DNA of 64,000 nucleotides from NCBI GenBank assembly GCA_040221175.1, contig JAVJVK010000001.1, forward strand, positions 186,001-250,000, read 5' to 3'. Source of the stretch: Phycisphaerales bacterium. GTDB lineage: Bacteria > Planctomycetota > Phycisphaerae > Phycisphaerales > UBA1924. Numbering within the stretch: position 1 is the first letter of the stretch; each line of letters starts with the position of its first letter. Both the position numbers and the translations under genes were made by a program. The notes beneath the pieces were generated by a model, which saw nothing but the letters and a program-made list of their open reading frames with translations, made no database searches and was not told where the DNA came from. Below, in pieces: positions 52,537 to 60,875 of the stretch.

Positions 52537-52564
52537 AGTATACATCATGCTCGCGGGCATGCAA
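52537..52564 (-). promoter_or_regulatory. Putative sigma-70 promoter of the FG-GAP dockerin gene
   Basis: On the minus strand TTGCAT (52564-52559) and TATACT (52542-52537) are 16 bases apart. The region is A/T-rich for this genome, and the ATG at 52510 follows 27 bases after the -10. Confidence 0.65.
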
Positions 52565-52587
52565 TACGGTTCCCGGACTCGGCCGCC

Positions 52588-53898
52588 TCAGCACCCCGCG
52601 TCGAAGGCGTTCTGGAAGGCCAGGAAGTCGAAGATCGTCAGCGAGCCGTCGCCGTCGAAGTCGGCGGCCGGGTCGCCGGCGTCGAACAGGTTCTGGAAGC
52701 TCAGGAAGTCGAAGATCGTCAGCTCGCCGTCGCCGTCCAGGTCGGCCTGGCAGGGCGGGGCGCACCGGTTCAGCAGCACGTTCACGGACTGATCGAAGCG
52801 GCTGGCGACGATCAGGTCGGGCCGGCCGTCGCCGTCCATGTCGCCCATCGCCAAGTCCGAGGGGCCCGCGCCCGCGCCGAAGCCCACGGGCGGCTCGTAT
52901 ACCAGCGGGTCGGCCGTTTGGCGCACGGCCATGCGGACCTCGCCCAGGTCGAAGAGGCCGGTGAAGAGCTCGGCCACGCCATCGCCGTTCGCGTCCGCGG
53001 CCAGCACCGATCGCAGGCTCGAGCCGTCGCCGGCGGTCCACCGCTCCCCGAACTGCACCAGCTCGCCCCCCTGCCATGCGAAGGTCCACAGCCGCGAGCG
53101 ATCGCTGACGTCCGAGTAAGCGCCGATCACCACGTCGTCGCGTCCATCGCTATCGACGTCGGCGATGGTCACCGCGTGGGTCTCGTTCGCGAAGCGGCGC
53201 GGCGTGACCAAGTCGAACGTGCCGTCGCCGCGACCGAGGAGCAGCACGTCGTCCTTGCCCACCGGGCGGCGGACTTCCTTGGTCACGTAGACGTCGGTGT
53301 GGCCATCGTGGTTGATGTCGCCCACGGCCAGGTCGGTCCACGCGATGTCGGTGAAGCCGTCGAAGGTCTGCGAGGTGACCAGCCCGCCCGCGCCGTCGTT
53401 GAGCAGCACGGCGATCGTGTCGTCGCCCCTGCTCGCCGCCACCAGGTCGGGCGACCCATCGTGGTTGAAGTCGGCGATGCCCAGCGGGAGCGGGTCGACG
53501 CCGGTGGTGTAGATGACCGCGGGATCGAAGCGCAGCGCGCCGCGGTTGATGAGCACCGCCACGCCGAAGGTCGTGCCCGTCACGATGTCGGCCAGGCCGT
53601 CGCCGTTCATGTCGGCGATGGCCATGTCGGCGCCGCGCAGGCCGGGCTCGGGCTCGAAGGCGGGGCCCAGCGTGCCGTCGCCGTTGCCCGGCAGGATGAC
53701 CAGGTGCGAGAAGTACCCCCCGGCCACGACGTCGAGCGCGCCGTCGCCGTCGAGGTCGCCCACGCTTACGTGCCACGGAATCACCACGGGGTGCTCGATG
53801 GGCTCGCCGAAGAGATCTGGCCCCAGGCAGTCCTGGGCGAGGGCGCCGCTCGCCAGCGCGAGCACGATGGATGCGGGGAGCAGTTGCTTGGTGTTCAT
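52588..53898 (-). CDS. Secreted VCBS repeat protein with C-terminal dockerin (paralogue A)
   Basis: This 436-residue exported protein has a signal peptide (LLPASIVLALASGALAQ). VCBS-type repeats such as VSVGDLDGDGALDVVAGG, MAIADMNGDGLADIVTG and LAMGDMDGDGRPDLIVAS form an expected beta-propeller. The C-terminal dockerin follows the conserved linker LLNRCAPPCQADLDGDGELT and ends FDAGC. It is the tandem paralogue of the gene at 53944-55248: the mature starts match (QDCLGPDLFGEP versus QDCTGPDLFAAP), as do the linkers. AAGGAG before the ATG supports the start. No enzymatic motif is seen; adhesion or display is the likely role. Confidence 0.88.
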   Translation of the reverse strand: MNTKQLLPASIVLALASGALAQDCLGPDLFGEPIEHPVVIPWHVSVGDLDGDGALDVVAGGYFSHLVILPGNGDGTLGPAFEPEPGLRGADMAIADMNGDGLADIVTGTTFGVAVLINRGALRFDPAVIYTTGVDPLPLGIADFNHDGSPDLVAASRGDDTIAVLLNDGAGGLVTSQTFDGFTDIAWTDLAVGDINHDGHTDVYVTKEVRRPVGKDDVLLLGRGDGTFDLVTPRRFANETHAVTIADVDSDGRDDVVIGAYSDVSDRSRLWTFAWQGGELVQFGERWTAGDGSSLRSVLAADANGDGVAELFTGLFDLGEVRMAVRQTADPLVYEPPVGFGAGAGPSDLAMGDMDGDGRPDLIVASRFDQSVNVLLNRCAPPCQADLDGDGELTIFDFLSFQNLFDAGDPAADFDGDGSLTIFDFLAFQNAFDAGC

Positions 53899-53943
53899 TG
53901 CGGAGTCTCCTTTGGGTCTGGTCCGAAGTTCGTTTTCTTGTGC

Positions 53944-55248
53944 TTAGCAGCCGGCGTCGAATGCGTTCTGGAACGCCAGGAAGTCGAAGATGGTCAGTGC
54001 GCCTTCGCCGTCGAAGTCGGCGGCGGGATCGCCGGCGTCGAACAGGTTCTGGTAGCTCAGGAAGTCGAAGATCGTGAGTTCGCCGTCGCCGTCCAGGTCG
54101 GCTTGGCAGGGCGGGGCGCACCGATTCAGCAGCACGCCGACGCCGCCGGGAAACCAGTTGGCAACGACCAGGTCGGGCCGGCCGTCGCCGTTCAGGTCGC
54201 CCGAGCCCACGTCCGAGGTGGCCGGGCCTGTGTCCAGCACGATGGGCGCTGCGAACACCAGCGGTGCGGCGCGCAGGCCGGGCAAGACCTGGACCTGGTT
54301 CCTGCCCGGCAGGGCGGCGAACACGTCCACGAGCCCATCGCCGTCGAAATCCGCCGCCGAGGGCGAGCGGGCCGACGCGCCCAGGCCGAGGTTCTGCGCG
54401 GCGAGCAGGCTGCGGAACGACGTGCCATCCCAGGTGTAGAACGCCATGAGCGCCCGGGTCACCGTCGAGTCCTGGACGCGGACGGCCAGCAGCAGGTCGT
54501 TGCGGCCGTCGCCATTCAGGTCGGTGATGCGCACACCATCGGTGAGGCTCCACTCGCCCGGGATGTCCACGGCGTCGAACTGGCCATCGCCCCGGCCGGT
54601 GTAGAACACGTCCTCGAAGGCCATCGGGTCGATCTGCGTCGCGTAGATGTCGGCGTTGCCGTCGTGGTCCAGATCGCCGACGGCGACATCCGAGAGGGCG
54701 ATGTCCGTCTCCAGGACGGTCGCCGTGGCGAGCGCCCCGCCGCCATCGTTCAGGAAGACCGTGATGCGTCCGGAAAAGCCGATGGACACCACGTCGGGCG
54801 CGCCGTCGTTGTTGACGTCGGCGATGTCCAGGGCCACTGGGCTGATTCCCGCGTCGTACAGGGCCGCCGGCTCGAATTGCAGGCCGCCGCGGTTGAGCAG
54901 CACTGCGACCGCGTCGCGCGTGAGCGAGACGATGTCGGGCATGCCATCGCCGTTCATGTCGAAGATCGTCGCGTCGCCGCCGCCCAGGCGCGGCTGGGGC
55001 TCGATGGACGCGCCGAGCGTGCCGTCGCCGTTGCCGGGCAGGATCCACAGGCCCGTGCCGCTGCTGCCCACAACAGCATCGAGCGCGCCGTCACCGTCGA
55101 GGTCGCCCAGATCCAACTCGCGGGCGCCGCCGCCGGCGGCGTAGGCCTCCGGGGCGGCGAACAGGTCGGGGCCGGTGCAGTCTTGCGCTGCGCCAGCGCA
55201 GGCCAGGATCAAGATGGGTGACGAGGTCAGAAGCAATCTGGCGTTCAT
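53944..55248 (-). CDS. Secreted VCBS repeat protein with C-terminal dockerin (paralogue B)
   Basis: This 434-residue tandem paralogue of the preceding entry has signal peptide LLLTSSPILILACAGAAQ. The repeats are LDLGDLDGDGALDAVVGS, IFDMNGDGMPDIVSL, LDIADVNNDGAPDVVSIG and VGSGDLNGDGRPDLVVAN. The dockerin has loops DLDGDGELTIFDFLSYQ and DFDGEGALTIFDFLAFQ; the second carries GEG for GDG. It ends FDAGC. The two copies have diverged in the propeller but are nearly identical across the last 60 residues. A GGAGACC sequence lies before the ATG. A shared 34-bp motif lies about 80-110 bases upstream. Confidence 0.87.
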   Translation of the reverse strand: MNARLLLTSSPILILACAGAAQDCTGPDLFAAPEAYAAGGGARELDLGDLDGDGALDAVVGSSGTGLWILPGNGDGTLGASIEPQPRLGGGDATIFDMNGDGMPDIVSLTRDAVAVLLNRGGLQFEPAALYDAGISPVALDIADVNNDGAPDVVSIGFSGRITVFLNDGGGALATATVLETDIALSDVAVGDLDHDGNADIYATQIDPMAFEDVFYTGRGDGQFDAVDIPGEWSLTDGVRITDLNGDGRNDLLLAVRVQDSTVTRALMAFYTWDGTSFRSLLAAQNLGLGASARSPSAADFDGDGLVDVFAALPGRNQVQVLPGLRAAPLVFAAPIVLDTGPATSDVGSGDLNGDGRPDLVVANWFPGGVGVLLNRCAPPCQADLDGDGELTIFDFLSYQNLFDAGDPAADFDGEGALTIFDFLAFQNAFDAGC

Positions 55249-55324
55249 TTCCAAGGTCTCCGTGCGATCAGGTTCGTCGGTAAGGGCCCCTGCCCACGAG
55301 CGGCGACACACGAGCCACCCGTCC

Positions 55325-55365
55325 CGGAACGCGACGACCGCCGCCGGAACCGGCAACGGTCGTCG
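55325..55365. promoter_or_regulatory. Shared upstream motif with inverted repeat, copy 1
   Basis: CGGAACGCGACGAC ... ACCGGCAACG matches 57185-57218 at most positions. Here it also forms a perfect inverted repeat, CGACGACCG with CGGTCGTCG (55332-55365). Both copies lie 70-110 bases upstream of a minus-strand dockerin gene, which suggests a common regulatory site. Confidence 0.45.
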
Positions 55366-55395
55366 AAAAAAGGGGAGTCCGGCAAGGCTTCGGGT

Positions 55396-57114
55396 TCAGC
55401 AGCCGGCGTCGAAGGCGTTCTGGAAGGCCAGGAAGTCAAACAAGGTCAGGCTGCCATCGCCGTCGAAGTCGGCGGCCGGGTCGCCCGTGTCGAAGAGGTT
55501 CTGGAATTCCAGGAAATCGAAGATGGTCAGGCTGCCGTCGCCGTCGAGGTCGGCACGGCACTGGCACTCGTCAGGGATGTTGTCGAAGTTCAGATCGAGG
55601 CTGTCGCCATTCGCGATGTCCACCAGGTCGTGCACGCCGTTGGCGTTGCAGTCGATGGGGATGACGCCGGTGGACTCGATCGGGCCGCGCGTTTGCAGCT
55701 GCGTGCCCGCCGATCCGCCGGGTGCTCCGCCGCTGCCGGGATCGCCGAGGTCGTAGCTCGCGTCGACGAGGTCGACGGCCGGCCCGGTGACCCAGATCCC
55801 GATGCTCGGCCCACCCGCGCCGCCACCGCCTCGACCGCCGTTGCCGCCTCGACCGCCATTGCCGCCCATGCCGCCGTTGGAGCCGTCGTCCTGCTGGCTG
55901 TCGCCGCCGTAGAAGTTGCCCGCCGTGCATGTGGGCAGGGCACGACCGCCGAGGCCGCCGTCCCCGCCCTGCCCGCCGTTGCCGCCGTTGCCGCCATTCC
56001 CGCCGCCGCCGGTGGCGAAACTCGCACCGTTGATGGCGACGTTCGCCGACGCCGCGACGACCAGGCCGATCGAAGCGCCACCGCCGAGCCCGCCCTGTCC
56101 GCCGCGGCCACCGCCGCCGCCCGAGCCACCGCCCGCGCCGCCGGCGCCGAAGCTGTTGCAGCTCGCGGTGCCACCGCCGCCACCGCCACCGCCACCCCCG
56201 CCAGCGCCGCCCTGGCCGTCGGCGCCCTGCCCGCTGCGCTGCGGCACGTAGAGGCCATCTGCAGCGAGCGAGCCCTCGCCGCCGGCCGGCCCGTTTACGC
56301 CGTTGGATCCGGGAAAGCCGTCGCCGCCGATGGAGTCTCGCCCGCCGAAGAAGAAGGGGCACCAGTTGCCAAGGCCGGGGAAGGTCCCTTCGCCGCCGCG
56401 CCCGCCGCCGGGGCCCTCACCCGCTTCGCCGGGCCTGCCGAAGTCGCCATCGCGTCCCGGTCGCCCTCCGACGCCGCCGGGAAAACCGCCGCCGGTGCCC
56501 GCGACGCCGCCGAGTGGCCACAGGCCACGCGTGCAGAGCGGGATGCTGGTGCCCGGGATGGTCTGATCATCGCTTTCAATGCCTGGCATGCCGAGCCCGC
56601 CGTTGCCGCCGCGGGCGCCGTTCGCGCCGGTCGCCCCGTTCGCGCCGCCCATGGCCGCCTCGGCCACGAACTCGCAGTTGCTGGCAAAGAATTCTTCGAC
56701 ACCATCCAGCACGAGCCCGTATCGGCTGGCGTCCGAGGAACTCGTCATGGTGAAGCGCACGCCGTCTGCGACGATGCCGGTGGTTGCCCGCGTGGGCTCG
56801 CTTGTCCGCACGATGGTCGTGTTCGAGGCGGCGTCGCGGGTCCACCCGCTCGAAGCATCGAAGCCGCCCATGATGGCCCAGCCGCCGAAGAGGGTCGTAT
56901 CGCTGTACTCGCCCGCATCGAGATAGATCACACCCGAGTCGCCCAGCGCTCGCGCCGCGGCCAGCGTGGCGACGGGCATGTCGGCGGTGCCCGGGTTGGC
57001 GTCGTCGCCAAGGGTGGCCGAGACGTAGATGGGAGCTTGGGCGAGTGCATTGGTCGCCGCGAATGCCGTGAGAATGCAGGCAACGGTCCGGGAAGTCTTG
57101 ATGGTCGGGCGCAT
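55396..57114 (-). CDS. Secreted glycine-rich (PGRS-like) protein with C-terminal dockerin
   Basis: This 572-residue exported protein has signal peptide TVACILTAFAATNALAQ. Residues 27-150 resemble the start of a right-handed beta-helix (VSATLGDDANPGTADMPV, then VIYLDAGEYSDTTLFGGW). Residues 150-460 are dominated by Gly-Gly-X repeats (GGNGGNGGNGGQGGDGGLGG), similar in appearance to mycobacterial PE_PGRS sequence and to collagen-like tracts. A dockerin closes the protein after IPDECQCRADLDGDGSLT and ends FDAGC. AGGAG seven bases before the ATG supports the start at 57114. Such tracts are prone to slippage. A structural surface role is likely, but no partner is visible. Confidence 0.86.
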   Translation of the reverse strand: MRPTIKTSRTVACILTAFAATNALAQAPIYVSATLGDDANPGTADMPVATLAAARALGDSGVIYLDAGEYSDTTLFGGWAIMGGFDASSGWTRDAASNTTIVRTSEPTRATTGIVADGVRFTMTSSSDASRYGLVLDGVEEFFASNCEFVAEAAMGGANGATGANGARGGNGGLGMPGIESDDQTIPGTSIPLCTRGLWPLGGVAGTGGGFPGGVGGRPGRDGDFGRPGEAGEGPGGGRGGEGTFPGLGNWCPFFFGGRDSIGGDGFPGSNGVNGPAGGEGSLAADGLYVPQRSGQGADGQGGAGGGGGGGGGGGTASCNSFGAGGAGGGSGGGGGRGGQGGLGGGASIGLVVAASANVAINGASFATGGGGNGGNGGNGGQGGDGGLGGRALPTCTAGNFYGGDSQQDDGSNGGMGGNGGRGGNGGRGGGGAGGPSIGIWVTGPAVDLVDASYDLGDPGSGGAPGGSAGTQLQTRGPIESTGVIPIDCNANGVHDLVDIANGDSLDLNFDNIPDECQCRADLDGDGSLTIFDFLEFQNLFDTGDPAADFDGDGSLTLFDFLAFQNAFDAGC

Positions 57115-57184
57115 GGTCGTGCTCCTGGGGTACGATGTTCGAGATTCGCTCGGTCGGCAGGGCATCCACGCGTGCGCTGCCCAG

Positions 57185-57218
57185 CCGAAACGCGACGACG
57201 GCGGCACAGACCGGCAAC
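57185..57218. promoter_or_regulatory. Shared upstream motif, copy 2
   Basis: CGAAACGCGACGAC ... ACCGGCAACG is the second copy of the motif at 55325. It lies 71-104 bases upstream of the glycine-rich dockerin gene and within the divergent interval to the sigma factor gene. The inverted repeat of copy 1 is not conserved here. Confidence 0.4.
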
Positions 57219-57284
57219 GAAAATCTGAGGAAACTCGACATCGAGCCCAACGCCGACCAACCAGGCCCGGAACGCGAGCCCACG

Positions 57285-57848
57285 ATGCTGCTGCTGGCCG
57301 CGGCGGACGGCGATTCTCGCGCAGCCGAGCAACTTGCGCCCATGGTCTACGACAAACTGCGTCGCCTCGCCGCCGCTCGGCTGGGCGGCGCGGGCCAGGC
57401 CGACTGGACCTGCCAGCCGACCGCCATCGTGCACGAGGCGTACATGCGCATGGCCGATCAGCACAAGGTCGACTGGCAGGGACGCACGCACTTCTTTGCG
57501 ATTGGGGCCGAGATGGTCCGTCGCGTGATCGCCGACGAGGCCAAGCGTCGCGGCCGACGGAAGCGCGGCGGCGGCTGGGGCCGGGTGACGCTCGACGGCG
57601 CGGCGCTCGATGCCAGTTCGGCGGCCATCGACCCGCTCGACCTCGACGACGCCCTTACGAAACTGGCCGACGTCGACGAGCGCGCCGCCCGCGTGGTGTC
57701 GCTGCGTTTCTTTGGCGGGCTGACCGAGCCGGAGATTGCCGCGGTGCTGGACGTCAGCGAACGAACGGTCCGCGGAGACTGGCGCAGCGCGAAGGCGTTC
57801 CTGCGTCGCACGCTGGCCGAAGCGGGTGATGACGATGACGAACGCTGA
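57285..57848 (+). CDS. ECF-type RNA polymerase sigma factor
   Basis: This 187-residue sigma-70 of the extracytoplasmic-function group resembles the planctomycete/acidobacterial type (TIGR02999-like). Region 2 contains LAPMVYDKLRRLAAARLGG, QPTAIVHEAYMRMA and THFFAIGAEMVRRVIADEAKRR. Region 4 is ARVVSLRFFGGLTEPEIAAV followed by LDVSERTVRGDWRSAKAFL. The ATG at 57285 begins the conserved part; an in-frame ATG at 57135 would leave only 20 bases to the divergent gene. The kinase gene starts 20 bases before its stop, so both are made together and the kinase is the likely regulator. No anti-sigma factor is present. Confidence 0.88.
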   Translation: MLLLAAADGDSRAAEQLAPMVYDKLRRLAAARLGGAGQADWTCQPTAIVHEAYMRMADQHKVDWQGRTHFFAIGAEMVRRVIADEAKRRGRRKRGGGWGRVTLDGAALDASSAAIDPLDLDDALTKLADVDERAARVVSLRFFGGLTEPEIAAVLDVSERTVRGDWRSAKAFLRRTLAEAGDDDDER

Positions 57849-60381
57849 TCTCTACCAACGCGCGAAAGATGCGTTCTTGCGCGTCTGCGATGCGGAGCCC
57901 GCCGATCGCGTGGCGCTGTTGGAAGAGATCTGCGCTGGTGATGAAGCCCTTCGGGCCGAGGTGCTGAGCCTGCTCAGCCACGACCTGGACGACGGAGCCT
58001 TTGGCGATCACCTGCCGCCGGGCTCGAAGCTCGGTGACTTCGAGATCGTCCGCGTTCTGGGCGAGGGCGCCATGGGCGTGGTGTACGAGGCTCGGCAGGC
58101 CAACCCGGAGCGATCGGTGGCGCTGAAGGTGGTCCGTGGTGGGGCTGCGTCCGCGTCGTTGCGGCGTCGCTTCGAGCACGAATCAGCGGCCCTGGCGCGA
58201 CTGCAGCACCCCGGCATCGCCGCGGTCTACGAGGCCGGCTTCGATCGTGCGACCGGAGCGCCGTTCTTCGCCATGGAGCTCGTACAAGGCGAGCCGCTGG
58301 CGACGCATGCCGAGCGACTGACCATTGCCCAACGCGTCGAGTTGCTCGCACAGATCGCCGAGGCTGTCCACCACGCCCACCAGCGCGGCGTCGTGCACCG
58401 TGACCTCAAGCCGGGAAACATCCTCGTCGATGCTGATGGCAGGCCTCGGGTGCTCGACTTTGGCATCGCACGGCTGACCGCCGAAGACGGCACCGCCGCG
58501 ACGATTCGCACCCTGCCGGGCCAGATCGTCGGCACGCTCGCGTACATGAGCCCCGAGCAGGCCGCGGGCAATCGTTCCGCCATCGATGCACGCACGGATA
58601 TCTACTCGCTCGGAGCGCTCGGGTATCAGATGCTCAGCGGCCACTTGCCGCTGGATGTTCGCGAGAAGCCGCTGGCCGCGGCGATCCTTGCCATACAGCA
58701 GGAAGAGCCGCGTCGGCTTGGTGCACTCGATCGGCGGCTCCGCGGCGACCTGGAAACCATCATCGCACGGGCGATGGAGAAAGAGCCCGAACGCCGATAT
58801 GCGTCCGCTGCCGCATTGGCCGATGATCTCCGACGCACGCGCCGCGATGAACCGATTGCCGCTCGTCCTGCGACGACGCTCTACCAACTCCGCAAGTTCG
58901 CCCGGCGTCGCAAGGGACCGGTGATCGCGACGGCCGTGATCGCCGTCGCCCTGGTGCTGGCAAGCGTGATCAGCGTCGCATTCGGGCTGCACGCCCAGCG
59001 ACAGCGCGCACTGGCAGAGCAACGCCTGACCGATGTCAGGAGCCTTGCCAATACCATGTTGTTCGACCTGCACGACCTGATCGAGCCGCTCCCCGGCGCG
59101 ATCGAGGCTCGGCGGCAACTCGTGCGAACGGGGCTGGAGTACCTCGATCGACTCGCGCAAGACGCGGACGACAACCCGGAATTGCTCGAAGAACTGGCCG
59201 AGGCCTACTTTCGCATCGGCGACATCCAGGGCAATCCGAGACGCGCGAATCTGGGTGACGCCGAGCGGGCCCTGGAGAGCTACCAGCGGAGCATCGATCT
59301 TCGCGAGCGACTGGCGGTGGTCGCGCCATCCGAGAGCTCGAAGATCGCGCTGGCGCGCACGCAGCTGGCTATCGCCGAGACGCTGACGAGTACGCCCCGA
59401 GCGGAGGAATCTTCCGACTTGGCCGCTCGTTCGCTCGCTACGCTCGATGGTTTGGAGACCAGCCAGGCGGACGAGGTGCGTGTCATGGCCGAGCAGCGCC
59501 TGGGCTCTGCGATGCTCAACCGGGGGAAGCCCGAAGTTGCACTCGAGCACTTTGGCCGTGCCCTGGAAGCTTCAGAGCGATTGGCCGCGGAAGGCGACCC
59601 GGTACTTGTGCGTCGGCTGACGATCGGCCTGAACGAGATGGGTTTAACGCTCGCTCGCCTGGGGCGGCCCGAAGACGCATTGCCGTATCTGGATCGATCG
59701 ATGCAGATTCGACGGCGAACTGCGGAGCAGCAGCCCGGCAACATTCGTGCCCAGCGAGACCTGGCGCTGGTACGCCACCGGCTGGGAGACGTTCGCGGAG
59801 ACCTTGGCGACAAGGGTGAAGCGGTCGATCTCTACGCGCTGGCGCGCGACACGCTGGCTGCGATCGCGAAAGCCGACGCGAGCGACGCGAGAGCACACTT
59901 CGATTGGTCAGTTGCCGAGGAGAAACTCGCCAATGCGCTGCTCGAAGTCGATCGCGTGTCCGAGGCTCGGGAGGGCTTCCGTGCCGCCGGCGACCTGCGT
60001 CGTCAGCTCGCAATCGAGAACCCGGCCAACCAGTTGTACCGTATGGCTTCGGCCATCGCCGTCGAGCGTGTCGCCCACTGCTCGCGGCTGCTGGGCGAAC
60101 ATGAGCGGGCCCGGGATGGATACGCCAGCGCCATGGCCGTCGCACAGGAAGGACTGGCCGAAGACGCGACCGACGTTCGGCTCTGGACGGTGCTCGGGAC
60201 GTGCCAGCGCGGCATGGGCGAGAGCTACCTCGATGACGATCCCGCCGATCTAGGAGAAGCGCGGCGATGGCTGGAGGCCGCCAACGACACGCTTGCGACG
60301 ATGGCCGAGAAAGGCATCACGCCCACTCGATCGACGCTGAACGAAGAGGCGATCGAGGCGCTGCTGGCGCGCTGCCGGTAG
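57829..60381 (+). CDS. Ser/Thr protein kinase with TPR domain
   Basis: This 850-residue membrane-bound Hanks-type kinase has an N-terminal 70-residue helical domain. The kinase domain (about 71-340) has GEGAMGVVY, the ATP Lys K100 (VALKVV), catalytic D192 in HRDLKPGN, DFG at 210-212 and SPEQ, so it looks active. A single membrane helix lies at about 365-388 (VIATAVIAVALVLASVISVAF). The 450-residue C-terminal part has many TPR-like repeats (YFRIGDIQGNPR, ALPYLDRSMQIRRR) and should face the periplasm as sensor or scaffold. ATG codons at 57829 and 57835 are both possible. The pairing with an overlapping ECF sigma gene is a recurrent planctomycete arrangement. Confidence 0.9.
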   Translation: MTMTNADLYQRAKDAFLRVCDAEPADRVALLEEICAGDEALRAEVLSLLSHDLDDGAFGDHLPPGSKLGDFEIVRVLGEGAMGVVYEARQANPERSVALKVVRGGAASASLRRRFEHESAALARLQHPGIAAVYEAGFDRATGAPFFAMELVQGEPLATHAERLTIAQRVELLAQIAEAVHHAHQRGVVHRDLKPGNILVDADGRPRVLDFGIARLTAEDGTAATIRTLPGQIVGTLAYMSPEQAAGNRSAIDARTDIYSLGALGYQMLSGHLPLDVREKPLAAAILAIQQEEPRRLGALDRRLRGDLETIIARAMEKEPERRYASAAALADDLRRTRRDEPIAARPATTLYQLRKFARRRKGPVIATAVIAVALVLASVISVAFGLHAQRQRALAEQRLTDVRSLANTMLFDLHDLIEPLPGAIEARRQLVRTGLEYLDRLAQDADDNPELLEELAEAYFRIGDIQGNPRRANLGDAERALESYQRSIDLRERLAVVAPSESSKIALARTQLAIAETLTSTPRAEESSDLAARSLATLDGLETSQADEVRVMAEQRLGSAMLNRGKPEVALEHFGRALEASERLAAEGDPVLVRRLTIGLNEMGLTLARLGRPEDALPYLDRSMQIRRRTAEQQPGNIRAQRDLALVRHRLGDVRGDLGDKGEAVDLYALARDTLAAIAKADASDARAHFDWSVAEEKLANALLEVDRVSEAREGFRAAGDLRRQLAIENPANQLYRMASAIAVERVAHCSRLLGEHERARDGYASAMAVAQEGLAEDATDVRLWTVLGTCQRGMGESYLDDDPADLGEARRWLEAANDTLATMAEKGITPTRSTLNEEAIEALLARCR

Positions 60382-60385
60382 GCGC

Positions 60386-60728
60386 TTACGGGTAGCCGGC
60401 GGCGAAGGCGATCTAGAAGCAGAAGAAGTCGAAAAGCGCGTGGGCATCAATGGTCGCGCGATACCAGTCGAGATGCTCGCCGTGGTCGGCCACCCCCAAG
60501 ACCGAGATCTTGCGCGTCGGCAGCCTGAAGCTGGACAGGAAGGGGATGTTCACGCCACGACCGGAACTGCGCCTGCGTATCCCGCTCGAACACGAACTGA
60601 CTGCCGACGCCTTCGTCCGCGGCGGACTGGCCGGCGTAGGTGGTCAGCATGGCGATCGCCGTGCTGGTAGCGAACAGCGAATTGGGCACGCGATGGGGCG
60701 GGAGCACTGCCGAGCGAGCTATTTTCAT
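60386..60728 (-). pseudogene. Decayed secreted dockerin protein gene
   Basis: An ATG at 60728 begins a frame with a hydrophobic N-terminal stretch (LFATSTAIAMLTTYAGQSAA) and about 50 further codons. After a frameshift near 60555 another frame continues (VNIPFLSSFRLPTRKISVL) and ends DAHALFDFFCF-stop-IAFAAGYP-stop. This is recognisable as the second half of a GC-type dockerin (LTLFDFLxFQNAFDAGC) with a stop codon in place of Gln and Tyr in place of the terminal Cys. The dockerin's first half is lost. The gene is therefore broken by at least one frameshift and one nonsense codon. Confidence 0.75.
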
Positions 60729-60875
60729 CTTCCGTTCGGGCCCGGGGCGTGTCGTGAGTCTTTCCTATTTGGAGCGCAAACTGCATTCGCAGCCCGTTTC
60801 CGGTGCGCTGGCACCGGTGCTTGCCGCGGAACTTGGTCGCGCCCTCGCGCCACGGCCTTCGCCGTAGAATCAGTC

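Noticed and set aside
55332-55365. Rho-independent terminator
   Set aside because: The stem is perfect, but on the minus strand the T-run precedes it and on the plus strand A's follow, so the orientation is wrong for either gene.
57135-57284. N-terminal extension of the ECF sigma factor
   Set aside because: It would begin 20 bases from the divergent gene and overlap a motif shared with another intergenic region, so it is more likely promoter DNA.
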